DNA from: Pseudomonadota bacterium
Lineage (GTDB): Bacteria > Pseudomonadota > Gammaproteobacteria > Xanthomonadales > Xanthomonadaceae
DNA: 64,000 nt
Assembly (NCBI GenBank): GCA_018242365.1
Contig: JAFECB010000023.1
Location: 124,001 to 188,000, forward strand
Direction of reading: 5' to 3'
A program made the position numbers and the translations under genes. How positions within the stretch are numbered: position 1 is the stretch's first letter; every line of letters starts with the position of its first letter. Under the pieces are notes generated by a model. It searched no databases, was not told the DNA's origin, and saw nothing but the letters and a program-made list of their open reading frames with translations. Of the stretch, positions 8,347 through 17,961 are shown piece after piece.

Positions 8347-8808
8347 TCACCGCTTGGGTTGGCTCGGTGCGTCGGGCTTGTCGCCCAGCAAGCCCGCACG
8401 CGGCACGCCGGCATCCCGTTGCAGCAGCGACAACACCGCGAACACGGTCTGGTAGCTGACCTCGCGATCGCCAGCCACGTACACCGGCACGTTCGGATCG
8501 GCGGCGACGAAGGCCTTCACCTTGGCCACCAATTGCGCTTCATCGACCGCCTGCGGGCGATTCAGGCCCTCATAGGTCAGTGCCAGCGCGCCATGCTTGT
8601 CGACGTTGACGATGATCGGCTGCTTGCGCCCCTGTTCCAGCGCGTGCGCATCGGCCTGCGGCAGATTCACGTCGACACCGACATTCAGCAGCGGTGCGGT
8701 CACCATGAAGATGATCAAGAGCACCAGCATCACGTCGATGTAAGGCACGACGTTGATGTCGGATTGCAGCCTGCGCTTGCGCGAACGGCGTCCGGTCACT
8801 CTGGCCAT
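8347..8808 (-). CDS. tolR: Tol-Pal system protein TolR
   Basis: TolR is an inner-membrane proton-channel partner of TolQ. The 153-residue ExbD/TolR-family protein has a basic cytoplasmic N-terminus, then INVVPYIDVMLVLLIIFMVT, where the Asp in the membrane helix is the protonatable residue. The periplasmic domain follows (VNLPQADAHALEQGRKQPI). It lies 7 bp downstream of tolQ and 10 bp upstream of tolA. Confidence 0.96.
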   Translation of the reverse strand: MARVTGRRSRKRRLQSDINVVPYIDVMLVLLIIFMVTAPLLNVGVDVNLPQADAHALEQGRKQPIIVNVDKHGALALTYEGLNRPQAVDEAQLVAKVKAFVAADPNVPVYVAGDREVSYQTVFAVLSLLQRDAGVPRAGLLGDKPDAPSQPKR

Positions 8809-8815
8809 GCTCGCC

Positions 8816-9604
8816 TCAGCCGCCCGCGTTGGCCTGGCGTTGCAGGATCGAGGCGAATTCCTCGCTGAAGGCTTCGTATCTCACCGCCATGCGGTCGGCG
8901 CGGGTCGCGAAGCGGTTGTAGGCCCACACCGCCGGGATCGCGGCGAACAGGCCCATCGCGGTGGCGACCAAGGCCTCGGAGATACCCGGCGCAACCGAGG
9001 CGATGGTCGCGTCCTTCAGGTTGGCCAGGCCCTGGAAGGCGATCATGATCCCCCAGACGGTGCCGAACAGGCCGACATACGGGCTGATCGAGCCGACGTT
9101 GGCGAGGTATTCGAGGTTGCGTTCGAGCCCGTCGAGCTCGCGCGATGAGGTGGCGCGCATGCCGCGCTGCGCACCTTCGACCTGCATGCGTGCATCCAGC
9201 CCACCGCGTTGACTGATCCGGTTGAACTCGCGCATGCCGGACTCGAAGATCGCCTCGAGGCCCTCGACATCGCGATGGCGCTCGGTCGCCGCCGCATACA
9301 GCCGCGACAATTCGGTACCGGACCAGAACGCGCCTTCGAAATGATCGGCCTCGCGCTCGGCACGATCGAGCAGGCGCTTCTTGCGCAGGATAATCACCCA
9401 GGACGAGATCGACGCCAGCAACAGCAACAGCAGCACGAACTGCACCGGCAAACTGGCATGCAGCACCAGCCCGAGGATGTCCAGGCCCTTGTCGGCATGC
9501 GCTGCAGCAGCCGGGGCGGCGCCATTGGCGAGCGTGACCGCATCGACGGGAGCAGCGTCCGGCAGCGCCTGGGGCACGGGTTGCAGCAGATTCAACACAA
9601 ACAT
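8816..9604 (-). CDS. tolQ: Tol-Pal system protein TolQ
   Basis: TolQ forms the proton-driven motor with TolR. The 262-residue MotA/ExbB-family protein has three membrane helices: SLPVQFVLLLLLLASISSWV near the N-terminus and two near the C-terminus (SPYVGLFGTVWGIMIAF and LFAAIPAVWAYNRF). The ATG at 9604 shares one base with the ybgC TGA, indicating coupled translation. Compared with E. coli TolQ (230) it has an extra Ala-rich N-terminal stretch of about 35 residues. Confidence 0.95.
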   Translation of the reverse strand: MFVLNLLQPVPQALPDAAPVDAVTLANGAAPAAAAHADKGLDILGLVLHASLPVQFVLLLLLLASISSWVIILRKKRLLDRAEREADHFEGAFWSGTELSRLYAAATERHRDVEGLEAIFESGMREFNRISQRGGLDARMQVEGAQRGMRATSSRELDGLERNLEYLANVGSISPYVGLFGTVWGIMIAFQGLANLKDATIASVAPGISEALVATAMGLFAAIPAVWAYNRFATRADRMAVRYEAFSEEFASILQRQANAGG

Positions 9605-10038
9605 CAAGATGACTCCATCTGCGACCGCAGCCGCGCCAGCAAAGTGTCCACGATGGGACAGGGACGAAAATCGGACGCGCGCACCGCGGCGATCCGGACC
9701 TTGGCTTCGACCAGCAGCACGTTTCCGCGTTCGATCCGCTGCGCCAAGGTGAAGCTGGCGCCCCGGCATTGCAGCAGGCGCACGCTGACTGAAAGCTGAT
9801 CGTCCAGCCGCGCCGGGGCGCGGAAGTCGAGCTCCATCCCACGCACCACGAAGACCAGATCCTCGGCCTCGCGCAATCTCGTCTGCTCGACGCCCAACTC
9901 GCGCAGCCACTCGCTGCGGGCGCGCTCCATGAAGGCCAGGTACTGGGCGTGGTAGACCACGCCACCGGCGTCGGTGTCTTCCCAGTAGACGCGGATGGGC
10001 AGGGAGACGGGAGACGGGATTCGGGATTCGGAGATCAA
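9604..10038 (-). CDS. ybgC: Tol-Pal-associated acyl-CoA thioesterase YbgC
   Basis: YbgC is a hot-dog fold thioesterase acting on short-chain or malonyl CoA esters or acyl-ACP and is nearly always linked to tolQRAB. The protein has the family motif [15 protein letters not shown] with its conserved Asp. No ATG exists before this core. The best start is a TTG at 10038 that overlaps the ruvB TGA as TTGA and has GAAGG about 9 nt upstream. The first 12 or so residues ([13 protein letters not shown]) are encoded by a simple GGGAGACGGGATTCGGGATTC repeat, so this N-terminus is not ancestral. Confidence 0.92.
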   Translation of the reverse strand: MISESRIPSPVSLPIRVYWEDTDAGGVVYHAQYLAFMERARSEWLRELGVEQTRLREAEDLVFVVRGMELDFRAPARLDDQLSVSVRLLQCRGASFTLAQRIERGNVLLVEAKVRIAAVRASDFRPCPIVDTLLARLRSQMESS

Positions 10039-10109
10039 GAGCGCTGGCCTTCAGAGTCGTCGAACAGCTCGTTCGTCTCTCGCCTCCCGTCTCCCGTCTC
10101 CCGTCTCGG
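10001..10109. repeat. GGGAGAC/GGGATTC simple repeats at the ruvB-ybgC junction
   Basis: GGGAGAC and GGGATTC units run from about 10001 to 10031. Complementary units (CCCGTCT repeated) run from about 10074 to 10107, so the two tracts are in inverted orientation around a 45-bp centre. Both tracts are translated: the first gives the YbgC N-terminus and the second the RuvB C-terminus. Similar tracts occur at 40911-40940 and 43353-43492. Confidence 0.75.
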
Positions 10110-11099
10110 CCGCAGGCCGAGATGGCGATAGGCCTTGGCCGTCGCCATCCGCCCACGCGCGGTACGCACCAGGAACCCCTGCTGGATCAGGTAGGGCTCG
10201 ATCACGTCTTCGAGGGTGCCGCGCTCTTCCGACAACGCCGCGGCCAGCGATTCCACGCCCACCGGGCCGCCGTCGAAGGCGTCGATGATGATGCCGAGCA
10301 TGCGCCGGTCGAGTTCGTCGAAGCCCTCGGGATCGACTTTCAGCATGTCCATCGCGGCGCGCGCGATCCCGGCTTCGATCCGGCCATCGCCCCTGACCTG
10401 GGCGTAATCACGCACCCGTCGCAGCAGCCGGTTGGCGATTCGCGGGGTTCCGCGCGAACGCCGCGCCAATTCACCCGCGCCCTCGCCATCGCAAGCGATG
10501 CCGAGGATCTGCGCCGAACGGCGGACGATCCGGGCCAGCTCCTCGGGCGAATAGAACTCCAGCCGCTGCACGATGCCGAAGCGATCCCGCAGCGGCGCGG
10601 TCAAAAGGCCAGCGCGGGTGGTGGCACCGATCAGGGTGAACGGCGGCAGGTCGAGCTTGATCGAACGCGCGGCCGGGCCTTCGCCGATCATGATGTCGAT
10701 CTGGAAATCCTCCATCGCCGGGTAGAGGATTTCCTCGACCACCGGCGACAGCCGATGGATCTCGTCGATGAACAACACGTCGTGCGGCTGCAGGTTGGTG
10801 AGCAGCGCCGCAAGGTCGCCAGCCTTCTCGATCACCGGGCCGGAGGTCACCCGCAGGTTCACGCCCAGTTCGTTGGCGATGACGTGCGAGAGCGTGGTCT
10901 TGCCCAGCCCGGGCGGACCGAAGATCAGCACATGGTCGAGTGCCTCGCCACGTCCCTTGGCCGCTTCGATGTAGATCTGCATCTGCTCGCGCACCGGCTG
11001 CTGGCCGAGATACTCGGCAAGGCGCCTGGGGCGGATGCTGGCCTCGTCGGCCTCGTCGTCGCGGGTCGCGCCGGGGGCGATGATGCGGGAATCGCTCAT
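10035..11099 (-). CDS. ruvB: Holliday junction branch migration helicase RuvB
   Basis: RuvB is the hexameric AAA+ motor of the RuvAB complex that drives Holliday-junction branch migration. The 354-residue protein has [12 protein letters not shown], Walker [11 protein letters not shown], Walker [11 protein letters not shown], the sensor GATTRAG and a winged-helix C-terminal domain ending KAYRHLGL. RuvB normally ends there. Here about 24 residues follow ([17 protein letters not shown] and more), coded largely by a simple DNA repeat. The ATG at 11099 ([10 protein letters not shown]) gives a normal N-terminus. ybgC overlaps downstream, so ruvB may feed the tol operon. Confidence 0.96.
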   Translation of the reverse strand: MSDSRIIAPGATRDDEADEASIRPRRLAEYLGQQPVREQMQIYIEAAKGRGEALDHVLIFGPPGLGKTTLSHVIANELGVNLRVTSGPVIEKAGDLAALLTNLQPHDVLFIDEIHRLSPVVEEILYPAMEDFQIDIMIGEGPAARSIKLDLPPFTLIGATTRAGLLTAPLRDRFGIVQRLEFYSPEELARIVRRSAQILGIACDGEGAGELARRSRGTPRIANRLLRRVRDYAQVRGDGRIEAGIARAAMDMLKVDPEGFDELDRRMLGIIIDAFDGGPVGVESLAAALSEERGTLEDVIEPYLIQQGFLVRTARGRMATAKAYRHLGLRPRRETGDGRRETNELFDDSEGQRS

Positions 11100-11183
11100 G
11101 GGGGGATTATCGCCGAGATTGGCACCTTCGAACGACACGCGCGAATCCTGCCCGGCGCAGCAAGCCGCGGACACTCACCCCGT

Positions 11184-11354
11184 CGCGCGGATCGAACCTC
11201 GCGGCAGGATGCCCGATGGTTCGATGACGAACGCACGTTCGGCACAGGGATGTGCCGACGCCGGGCGCATCGCCCGGCGCAAGCGCGGCGCGGATTCACT
11301 CCGCGGCGCGCGGATCGAACCTCGCGGCAGGATGCCCGATGGTTCGATGACGAA
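11184..11354. repeat. 48-bp perfect direct repeat flanking a hairpin array
   Basis: The 48-bp units 11184-11231 and 11307-11354 are identical and lie 123 bp apart in the ruvB-kup gap; the second ends one base before the kup stop codon. Each unit contains the inverted arms ATCGAACC and GGTTCGAT. Between them lie further hairpins: CGGCACA/TGTGCCG with a GGGA loop, GCCGGGCG/CGCCCGGC with a CAT loop, and an imperfect GC-rich one at about 11283-11311. The make-up resembles the five-hairpin array at 4392-4538, although the sequences differ. Confidence 0.8.
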
Positions 11355-11355
11355 A

Positions 11356-13284
11356 CTAGATCTCCACCTGCGCGCCCAACTCCACCAGGCGATTTCCGGG
11401 AATACGCAGGAAATTGGTCGCCGGCGCGGCATTGCGATGCATGAAGGCGAACAACTTGTCACGCCAGACGGCCATTCCCTTGCGGCGTCCCGCAACCACC
11501 AATTCGCGGCTGGTGAAGTAGGTGGTATCCATCGGATTGAAGATCAGGTCGCATTGGTCACAGCTGCTCATCAGCGCCACCGGCACGTCCGGCGGCTCCA
11601 TGAAGCCGTAACGCACGATCACCCGGTAGAAATCCTTGCCGGCAATCGACTCGACTTTCAAGCGTGCATCGCGGCGCACGTAGGGCACGTCCAGCGTCTT
11701 CACGGTCAGGAACACATTGCACTCGTGCAGCACCTTGTTGTGCTTGAGGTTGTGCAGCAGGGCGTGCGGCACGACGCCGGGATCGGAGGTCAGGAATACC
11801 GCGGTCCCCGGCACACGCACCGGCGGGGCCAGCATCAGGCCGGGCAGGAAGGTATCGGGCTTGATGCCTTCCTTGCGGATCTCCTCGCTCAGCAGTTCAC
11901 GCCCGCGACGCCAGGTACGCATCATCGTGAACACCAACAGGCCGAGGGCAATCGGGAACCATGCGCCGTGGAAGAACTTGGCACCATTGGCAATCAGGAA
12001 ACCGATATCGAGCAGGATGATGACGAAGCACGCCGGCAGCACCCACCAGCGTGCCCGGGTCCACTTGGCACCGGCAAGCAAGGCCAGCAGCAGGGTGTCG
12101 ATCAGCATGGTGCCGGACACCGACACGCCATAGGCCGAGGCCAGGTTGGTGGAGCTCTGGAAGGCCAGTACCAGCGCGATCACCGTCAGCATCATCAGCC
12201 AATTGATGCCGGGCACATAGATCTGGCCGATGGTGTCGCTGGAAGTGTGCTTGATGCGCATGCGCGGGATGTAGCCCAGCTGCATCGCCTGCCGCGACAT
12301 CGAGAACGCGCCGGTGATCACCGACTGCGAGGCGATGATCGCGGCCATCGTGGCCAACACGATCATCGGATACAGCGCCCACTCCGGCACTGCTTCGAAG
12401 AAGGGATTGGCGACTGTTTCCGGGTGTTTCAGCACGTTCGCACCCTGTCCCAGGTAGTTCAGCACCAGACAGGGCAGCACGAAGAAATACCAGGCGTTGC
12501 GGATCGGCGGCGCGCCGAAATGGCCCATGTCGGCATACAACGCCTCACCTCCCGTGACCGCCAGCACTACCGCACCAAAAATGAAGATGCCGTGCCAGCC
12601 GTGTTCCATGAAGAAATGCACAGACCACCAGGGATTCAACGCCTTCAACACCTCCGGCGCGGCAAGCAGGTTCCAGATTCCGATCGCCGCCAGCGACACG
12701 AACCACAGCAACATCACCGGTCCGAAGACCTTGCCGACGCGCTCCGTGCCGAATCGCTGCGCTGCAAACAGCACCACCATCACGATCACCGTGATCGGCA
12801 CGATGAAGTGCTCCAGGCCCGGCGCTGCCACTTCCAGGCCTTCCACCGCGCCCAGCACGGTGATGGCCGGCGTGATGACGCCATCACCGAAAAACAGGGA
12901 TGCCCCGAAGATTCCGAGGATGCCGACGAAATAGGCCGAACGCGAACCATTCCGCAACGTGCGTTGGGCCAAGGCCATCAAGGCCATGATGCCGCCTTCG
13001 CCTTCGTTGTCGGCACGCATGATGATGGTGACGTACTTGACCGTCACCATCAGCATGATCGCCCAGAAAATCAGCGAAAGCAGGCCAATGACGGTGTCGT
13101 GGTTGTTCACCAGGCCGTAGTGCGGGAGGAACGCTTCCTTCAGCGTGTACAGCGGGCTGGTTCCGATGTCGCCGAACACCACCCCGATCGCGCCGACGAT
13201 CAGGGCCAGTCCCGCGCCCTGCGGCGCATGTGAACCCGCGGTGATTTCGCGGGACAGGTTGGGCGGGATATTGTCAGTATTCAT
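11356..13284 (-). CDS. kup: Potassium uptake protein Kup
   Basis: Kup is a low-affinity K+/H+ symporter of the inner membrane (KUP/HAK/KT family). The 642-residue protein opens with [23 protein letters not shown], the family signature, and has about twelve membrane helices followed by a cytoplasmic tail (about 460-642). It lies between ruvA (30 bp upstream) and ruvB on the same strand, splitting the ruv genes. Its stop codon abuts the second copy of a 48-bp repeat. Confidence 0.96.
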   Translation of the reverse strand: MNTDNIPPNLSREITAGSHAPQGAGLALIVGAIGVVFGDIGTSPLYTLKEAFLPHYGLVNNHDTVIGLLSLIFWAIMLMVTVKYVTIIMRADNEGEGGIMALMALAQRTLRNGSRSAYFVGILGIFGASLFFGDGVITPAITVLGAVEGLEVAAPGLEHFIVPITVIVMVVLFAAQRFGTERVGKVFGPVMLLWFVSLAAIGIWNLLAAPEVLKALNPWWSVHFFMEHGWHGIFIFGAVVLAVTGGEALYADMGHFGAPPIRNAWYFFVLPCLVLNYLGQGANVLKHPETVANPFFEAVPEWALYPMIVLATMAAIIASQSVITGAFSMSRQAMQLGYIPRMRIKHTSSDTIGQIYVPGINWLMMLTVIALVLAFQSSTNLASAYGVSVSGTMLIDTLLLALLAGAKWTRARWWVLPACFVIILLDIGFLIANGAKFFHGAWFPIALGLLVFTMMRTWRRGRELLSEEIRKEGIKPDTFLPGLMLAPPVRVPGTAVFLTSDPGVVPHALLHNLKHNKVLHECNVFLTVKTLDVPYVRRDARLKVESIAGKDFYRVIVRYGFMEPPDVPVALMSSCDQCDLIFNPMDTTYFTSRELVVAGRRKGMAVWRDKLFAFMHRNAAPATNFLRIPGNRLVELGAQVEI

Positions 13285-13314
13285 CGTTGGATCCAGAGGC
13301 CAGTCGACTGCGCC

Positions 13315-13902
13315 TCAGCGCAGCGCTGCCTGCAATGCCTTGCGGATGATGGTCGCGGCGTCATCGCCATCGGCCACGGCCTTTTTCGCCATGCGGTCGG
13401 CGTCGGCCGGTTTGTAGCCCAGTGCCTGCAGCGCGGTGATGGCCTCGGAGAGTGGATCATTCGGAAGGCTTTTGGCACCCGGAATACCGCCAGCAACCAG
13501 ATCAGCCGCACGGTCGCGCAGTTCGATCACCATGCGTTCGGCGATTTTCTTGCCGATGCCGGGAATGCGGGTGAGGGCGGCGACATCCGAGGTCTGCACC
13601 AGCCGCGCAAACTCCGCGACGCTGGCACCGGACAGCACCGCGAGGGCGATCTTCGCGCCGACACCGGAGACTTTTTGCACATCGCGGAAAAGGCGGCGCT
13701 CCTGCTCGCTCAGGAAGCCGTACAACGAAACCGCATCTTCTTTCTGCGCGTAGTGGATGAACAGGGTGACCTCCGCGCCCAGCGCCGGCAAGTCATAGAA
13801 CGTGCTCATCGGCGCTTCGAGTTCGTAGCCGACGCCATGCACGTCCACCACCAGCCACGGCGGTGCCTTGTGAATCAGGACGCCCTTGAGTCGACCGATC
13901 AT
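13315..13902 (-). CDS. ruvA: Holliday junction branch migration protein RuvA
   Basis: RuvA binds the four-way junction as a tetramer and recruits RuvB. The 195-residue protein has the OB-fold N-terminus ([27 protein letters not shown] without the space), helix-hairpin-helix motifs in the middle ([15 protein letters not shown] and [16 protein letters not shown]), and a C-terminal RuvB-binding domain ([19 protein letters not shown]). The ATG at 13902 overlaps the ruvC TGA as ATGA, so the two are translationally coupled. Confidence 0.96.
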   Translation of the reverse strand: MIGRLKGVLIHKAPPWLVVDVHGVGYELEAPMSTFYDLPALGAEVTLFIHYAQKEDAVSLYGFLSEQERRLFRDVQKVSGVGAKIALAVLSGASVAEFARLVQTSDVAALTRIPGIGKKIAERMVIELRDRAADLVAGGIPGAKSLPNDPLSEAITALQALGYKPADADRMAKKAVADGDDAATIIRKALQAALR

Positions 13903-14477
13903 CCCCGCCCCCTGCCCTTGCGGCCCCAAGCCTCGCGTGCGGCCACGCCCAGGCGGTTGGCGCTGCCGCGCACATGGGCATGGGTGATGGCGACCGCCAG
14001 CGCGTCGGCGGCATCCGCCTGCAGCTTGCCCTGCAGGCCGAGCATGATGCCGACCATGTGCTGGACCTGTGCTTTCTCGGCACCGCCGCTGCCGACCAGG
14101 CCCAGCTTGATCTCCTTGGCGGCATATTCACTCACCGGAAGATCGCGTGCGACACAGGCGGCGATGGCGGCACCACGCGCCTGTCCGAGCTTGAGCGCGC
14201 TCATCGCATTGTTGGACAGGAACACTTGTTCGACCGCCACTTCATCCGGTGCGTACTGTTCGATCAATGCCCACAGCCCATCGAGCAGGATGCGCAGGCG
14301 CAGCGGAAAACTCGCCGCATCCAGCAACAGTAATGGCTGGTGATGGACATGGGTCAGCTTGCCATCGGAGGCGACATCGATGATGCCCACTCCGGTACGC
14401 TGCGAGCCCGGATCGATGCCGAGCACGCGCGTCACGCCGGCAGCGCCGCGTTGCAACTGTGGGGATGGCATCGACAT
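13899..14477 (-). CDS. ruvC: Crossover junction endodeoxyribonuclease RuvC
   Basis: RuvC is the dimeric resolvase that cuts Holliday junctions. The core starts [17 protein letters not shown] with the first catalytic Asp; further acidic residues are seen in EVAVEQVF and in [17 protein letters not shown] give the ATG at 14477 (192 residues). The conserved core begins at residue 15 and a GTG at 14435 would give a family-like start, so the true N-terminus is uncertain. It is the first ruv gene and lies 29 bp downstream of yebC. Confidence 0.94.
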   Translation of the reverse strand: MSMPSPQLQRGAAGVTRVLGIDPGSQRTGVGIIDVASDGKLTHVHHQPLLLLDAASFPLRLRILLDGLWALIEQYAPDEVAVEQVFLSNNAMSALKLGQARGAAIAACVARDLPVSEYAAKEIKLGLVGSGGAEKAQVQHMVGIMLGLQGKLQADAADALAVAITHAHVRGSANRLGVAAREAWGRKGRGRG

Positions 14478-14506
14478 GAGATTCGCCGGAACGGCGGCGG
14501 CTCGAA

Positions 14507-15226
14507 TCAGCCCAGCCCGGTGGCGTTGGAATAGACGTTCTGCACGTCGTCCAGCTCGTTCAGCCAGTGCAGCAGCTTCTGCACCTGGTCGGCGGTCTCG
14601 CCATCGACGGCGGTGTCGTTGTCGGCACGCATCGTCACCTCCGAAAAGCCGGGCGCAAGTCCCGCTGCCTCCATCGCCGCCTTGACCTCGGCAAACGCCT
14701 CGGGCGCGGTCAACACGTCGACGGCGCCATCTTCCGGGTACACCACGACATCGTCCGCGCCAGCCTCGATCGCCGCCTCGGTGATCTTCTCTTCGTCCGC
14801 GCCGGCGCTGTAGCTGAGCACGCCCAGCTTGTGGAACATGAACGCGACCGAGCCTTCGGTGCCGAGGTTGCCGCCGAACTTGCCGAACGCATGCCGCACA
14901 TCGGCCACGGTGCGCACGCGGTTGTCGGTCAGGCAATCGACGATCACCGCGACGCCGCCGGCGCCGTAGCCCTCGTAGCGGATTTCCTCGTAGGTGACGC
15001 CTTCCAGCTCGCCGGAAGCCTTCTTGATCGCACGCTCGAACACGTCCTTGCTCATGTTGACGGCAAGGCCCTTGTCGATCGCCGCACGCAGGCGCGGATT
15101 GCTGTTCGGATCGCTGCCGCTGGTGCGCACCGCCACCGAAATCTCGCGGATGATCTTGGTGAAAATCTTGCCGCGCTGCGCATCCTGCGCATTCTTGCGG
15201 GCTTCGATGGAAGGTCCACGCCCCAT
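14507..15226 (-). CDS. yebC: YebC/PmpR-family protein
   Basis: YebC-type proteins are cytoplasmic three-domain proteins described as DNA-binding regulators and, more recently for some members, as helpers of ribosomes at proline-rich stretches. The 239-residue product has the conserved [36 protein letters not shown] and GSVAFMF. The N-terminus is the [17 protein letters not shown] variant rather than the common MAGHSKWANI form. The gene is upstream of ruvC and ruvA, a frequent neighbourhood. Which role applies here cannot be told. Confidence 0.93.
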   Translation of the reverse strand: MGRGPSIEARKNAQDAQRGKIFTKIIREISVAVRTSGSDPNSNPRLRAAIDKGLAVNMSKDVFERAIKKASGELEGVTYEEIRYEGYGAGGVAVIVDCLTDNRVRTVADVRHAFGKFGGNLGTEGSVAFMFHKLGVLSYSAGADEEKITEAAIEAGADDVVVYPEDGAVDVLTAPEAFAEVKAAMEAAGLAPGFSEVTMRADNDTAVDGETADQVQKLLHWLNELDDVQNVYSNATGLG

Positions 15227-15259
15227 GGTGGAATCCCCTGATTCAAGGCAAGCCGGGAA

Positions 15260-15895
15260 TTATACGACTTTCATTTCCGCGTCGTGGTGGAACCGCCCAT
15301 CGCGCAGGAAACTCGTGGCCTGGGTCACGGCTTGGCGGGACAACACCAGCCCGGAATGGCTGCAGGGCAGGACGACATGGTCGGCCAGCCACGGCAACCG
15401 GGTTTCGGCAAGCGCCACGGTGCCATCGGAGGGCTCCTGGAAATGCGCAAAGAAACAACCCGCGCCACGCGGCGCATCGCCAGCCACCACGCCGACCTCG
15501 GCATTGCCACGCCAGTCGGCCATGCCCGTTTGCAGCAACGTGGCGCTGCGACCCAGGAAGGGCCGTGCCCATGCCCGTTCCGCCACCCTGCGCGCGGTTT
15601 CGCTGCCGCGCAGCGGCGAGCCCAGGCAGACCACCCGGCTGACCGGCAATTCCGGTGCCTGTTGCAAGGCTTCCAGCGCCAGCAAGCCGCCCAGGCTATG
15701 GCCAAGCAAGGCATCGGCCCGCACCGCGCGGATCGTCTCGATCAGCCTCGGAACGGCACCGCCAGGCCCTTCCCACAGGCTGGAGTAACCGAACAGGGAC
15801 ACCCTGAACCCCTGCCCGCGCAGACGCGCCGCCATCGGCCACAGCCAGGTCCTGGCATTCAACACGCCGTGTACGAGCACGATCCGGGACGTCAT
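15260..15895 (-). CDS. Alpha/beta hydrolase
   Basis: The 211-residue protein begins MTSRIVLVHGVLNARTWLW, with the HG oxyanion region of lipase-like hydrolases, and carries the nucleophile elbow GHSLGG near residue 75. The His is probably in CSHSGLVLS near the C-terminus. There is no signal peptide, so it should be cytoplasmic. It resembles short PGAP1/lipase-type hydrolases; the substrate is unknown. An upstream in-frame extension exists but lacks conserved character. Confidence 0.8.
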   Translation of the reverse strand: MTSRIVLVHGVLNARTWLWPMAARLRGQGFRVSLFGYSSLWEGPGGAVPRLIETIRAVRADALLGHSLGGLLALEALQQAPELPVSRVVCLGSPLRGSETARRVAERAWARPFLGRSATLLQTGMADWRGNAEVGVVAGDAPRGAGCFFAHFQEPSDGTVALAETRLPWLADHVVLPCSHSGLVLSRQAVTQATSFLRDGRFHHDAEMKVV

Positions 15896-15972
15896 GCGGG
15901 AAGGATAATAGACCCTCCATGTCGTTGTTGCGCTCGGCAATGACCGACAGCGCCTAACATCGGATCGGAGCC

Positions 15973-17121
15973 ATGTTGATGCTTTCCTTGCTGCGAATAC
16001 TTGCCCTGCTGTCACTGCTGCTGGCATCAAATTGCCACGCGCAAGCCGGCGCACCTGCTGCGGGCGTGCCCGCGACGCGCGCGCAGGCGCCCGCGCAAGA
16101 CGATGGCCCCTATCTGTTCCGCAGCAACGCGGGCTGGCTGGACGCCTACTGGGTCTGCTCCGGCAAACTCGAGCACGTATCACTGCGCGAACACAGGGCC
16201 ACCACGGTCGCGCCACGCTGCGGCTACCCGCATCCGCTGACCATTCCGGCACAGATGCCCTCGGATGCCGTGCCACTGGCACCGGGCGCGCGGATCATTG
16301 CGCTGTCCGACATCCACGGCCAGTACGGCGTGATGCGGCAACTGCTGCGCGCCAACAGAGTGATCGACGATCAGGACCGTTGGACAGCCGGGCACGATCA
16401 CCTGGTCGTCGCCGGCGTCGTGTTCGACCGCGGCCCGCAAGTCACCGAAGCATTCTGGCTGCTGTTCTCGTTGCAGCAGCAGGCGCGTGCCGCCGGTGGC
16501 GCGGTGCACTTCCTGCTCGGCAACCATGAAGCGATCGAGCTTTACGACGACCTGCGCTACCTCAACCCGAAGTACAAGGACATCGCCAGCCTGCTCGGTC
16601 GCGGCTATCCCGACCTCTACGGCAAGGACAGCGTGCTCGGGCAGTGGCTGCGCACGCGTCCCGCCATGCTGAAACTGGGCGGCAACCTGTTCCTGCATGG
16701 CGGGATCGCGCCGGAAAACGTCGATTTGGTGACAAACATGGCCACCACCAATGCCGCGTATGACGCTTCACTTGGCACCCCGAAAGCGCAAGTCAAGGCC
16801 GATCCAGCGCTGAATCGCCTGTACAACGGAAAGACCAGCCCGATCTGGTATCGCGGCTATTTCAACGGTGCGCTGACGACCGAACAGGTGAAGGCATTGG
16901 TGGCGCAATTGGGCGTGACGCGCATCGTGGTCGGCCACACCACCATCGGTGAAGTCGCGAGTTTCCACGACGGCAAGGTCATCGCGATTGACAGCGGCAT
17001 CAAGCGCGGCAAAGCCGGGCAATTGCTCTTCATCGAAGGCAACATGCTCAGTCGCGGGCTGATGGATGGCCGTCGTGAGCCGCTACCGGCACTCACCCAA
17101 GTTCCCGAGGATCCGGATTGA
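15973..17121 (+). CDS. Secreted calcineurin-like metallophosphatase, altered metal site
   Basis: The 382-residue protein has an N-terminal signal peptide (LLRILALLSLLLASNCHAQ). It is a PPP/calcineurin-like phosphoesterase: DIHGQYG with D113 and H115, GNHE at 183-186, HGGI, and VGHTTIGEV near the C-terminus. The second metal motif should read GDxxDRG. Here it reads G148-V-V-F-D-R-G, so the metal-bridging Asp is Val149 (codon GTC at 16417-16419, one base from GAC). This could abolish two-metal catalysis or could be a sequencing error. It would act in the periplasm; the substrate is unknown. Confidence 0.88.
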   Translation: MLMLSLLRILALLSLLLASNCHAQAGAPAAGVPATRAQAPAQDDGPYLFRSNAGWLDAYWVCSGKLEHVSLREHRATTVAPRCGYPHPLTIPAQMPSDAVPLAPGARIIALSDIHGQYGVMRQLLRANRVIDDQDRWTAGHDHLVVAGVVFDRGPQVTEAFWLLFSLQQQARAAGGAVHFLLGNHEAIELYDDLRYLNPKYKDIASLLGRGYPDLYGKDSVLGQWLRTRPAMLKLGGNLFLHGGIAPENVDLVTNMATTNAAYDASLGTPKAQVKADPALNRLYNGKTSPIWYRGYFNGALTTEQVKALVAQLGVTRIVVGHTTIGEVASFHDGKVIAIDSGIKRGKAGQLLFIEGNMLSRGLMDGRREPLPALTQVPEDPD

Positions 17122-17136
17122 GCCAGCCGGCGGGCA

Positions 17137-17907
17137 TCAACCCGCCGACAGCAGGATGCTGCAACAGGTCACCGCACCTTCCGCCTTCTGCAACTCTGAA
17201 ACATCCACCGTCTGGACGCGAATCCCGGCATCTCGCAGTCGCGCCAGCGTGTTCGGAAAGCAGTCCGGATAGACCAGGGCGTCACCCACGCGCACCGCAT
17301 TGGCCGCGTGTTCTTCCATGGGATCGACTTCAATCTGACGGAAGCCTGCGAACTGGCTCGGATCGACCAGCCATGCCGGATTGATCAATAACGTCCCCTC
17401 CGCCACCTGGGTGACGGCAGACTTCAGATGCAGGCAGTCACAGGTCACCACATCAATGACCGAATAGCCGAACGGTGCCAACAGGGCGCGCAACTGCGCC
17501 CGACCCTCGGCATTGCTGCGCGCGGAGGCCCCGACGAAGACCTGCTTGCCGATCCGCAGCACATCGCCGCCATCCAGCGTGCCCGGCGCTTCGATCCGAA
17601 GGAGTTGACGCATGCTCCCCAACACCTCGTGCACGGCACGGCCTTCCTCGCGTCGCGATGCCGCACCCGGCCGGGTCACGATGGCGACTTCATCGAAGGC
17701 CAAAGCCACGTCTTCGACGAACACCGAGTCCGGCAAGCTGGGCTCGGCCGGCAGCCGAATTACTTCACAGCCCAGCGATTCCAGCGCCCCGCAATACGCG
17801 TCATGTTGTGCCTGCGCACGTTTGACATCAATCGGCGTGCGCGCCACGAAGGACAATTCGCAGGTGGCCAAGGCCGGGCTGACTTCACGGGTGATGGCGA
17901 TCTTCAT
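17137..17907 (-). CDS. Dimethylarginine dimethylaminohydrolase (DDAH) family
   Basis: The 256-residue protein belongs to the amidinotransferase/arginine deiminase superfamily. It shows FVED (D66) after the first repeat, TLDGGDVLRIG, the catalytic His160 in CDCLHLKSAV, and a C-terminal Cys (C248 or C249 in GAVTCCSIL). DDAH hydrolyses methylated arginines to citrulline and methylamines; small bacterial members may also act on related guanidines. The stop converges with the metallophosphatase stop 15 bp away. Family assignment is firm; exact substrate is not. Confidence 0.88.
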   Translation of the reverse strand: MKIAITREVSPALATCELSFVARTPIDVKRAQAQHDAYCGALESLGCEVIRLPAEPSLPDSVFVEDVALAFDEVAIVTRPGAASRREEGRAVHEVLGSMRQLLRIEAPGTLDGGDVLRIGKQVFVGASARSNAEGRAQLRALLAPFGYSVIDVVTCDCLHLKSAVTQVAEGTLLINPAWLVDPSQFAGFRQIEVDPMEEHAANAVRVGDALVYPDCFPNTLARLRDAGIRVQTVDVSELQKAEGAVTCCSILLSAG

Positions 17908-17961
17908 CCAGCCATCGTAACGGCGGACGGTTCTGTCGTGGGACTCAAGCCCGAACGCACG

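Noticed and set aside
11035..13233. 732-residue open frame opposite kup
   Set aside because: His/Gln/Arg-rich antisense frame with no recognisable fold; kup on the other strand is certain.
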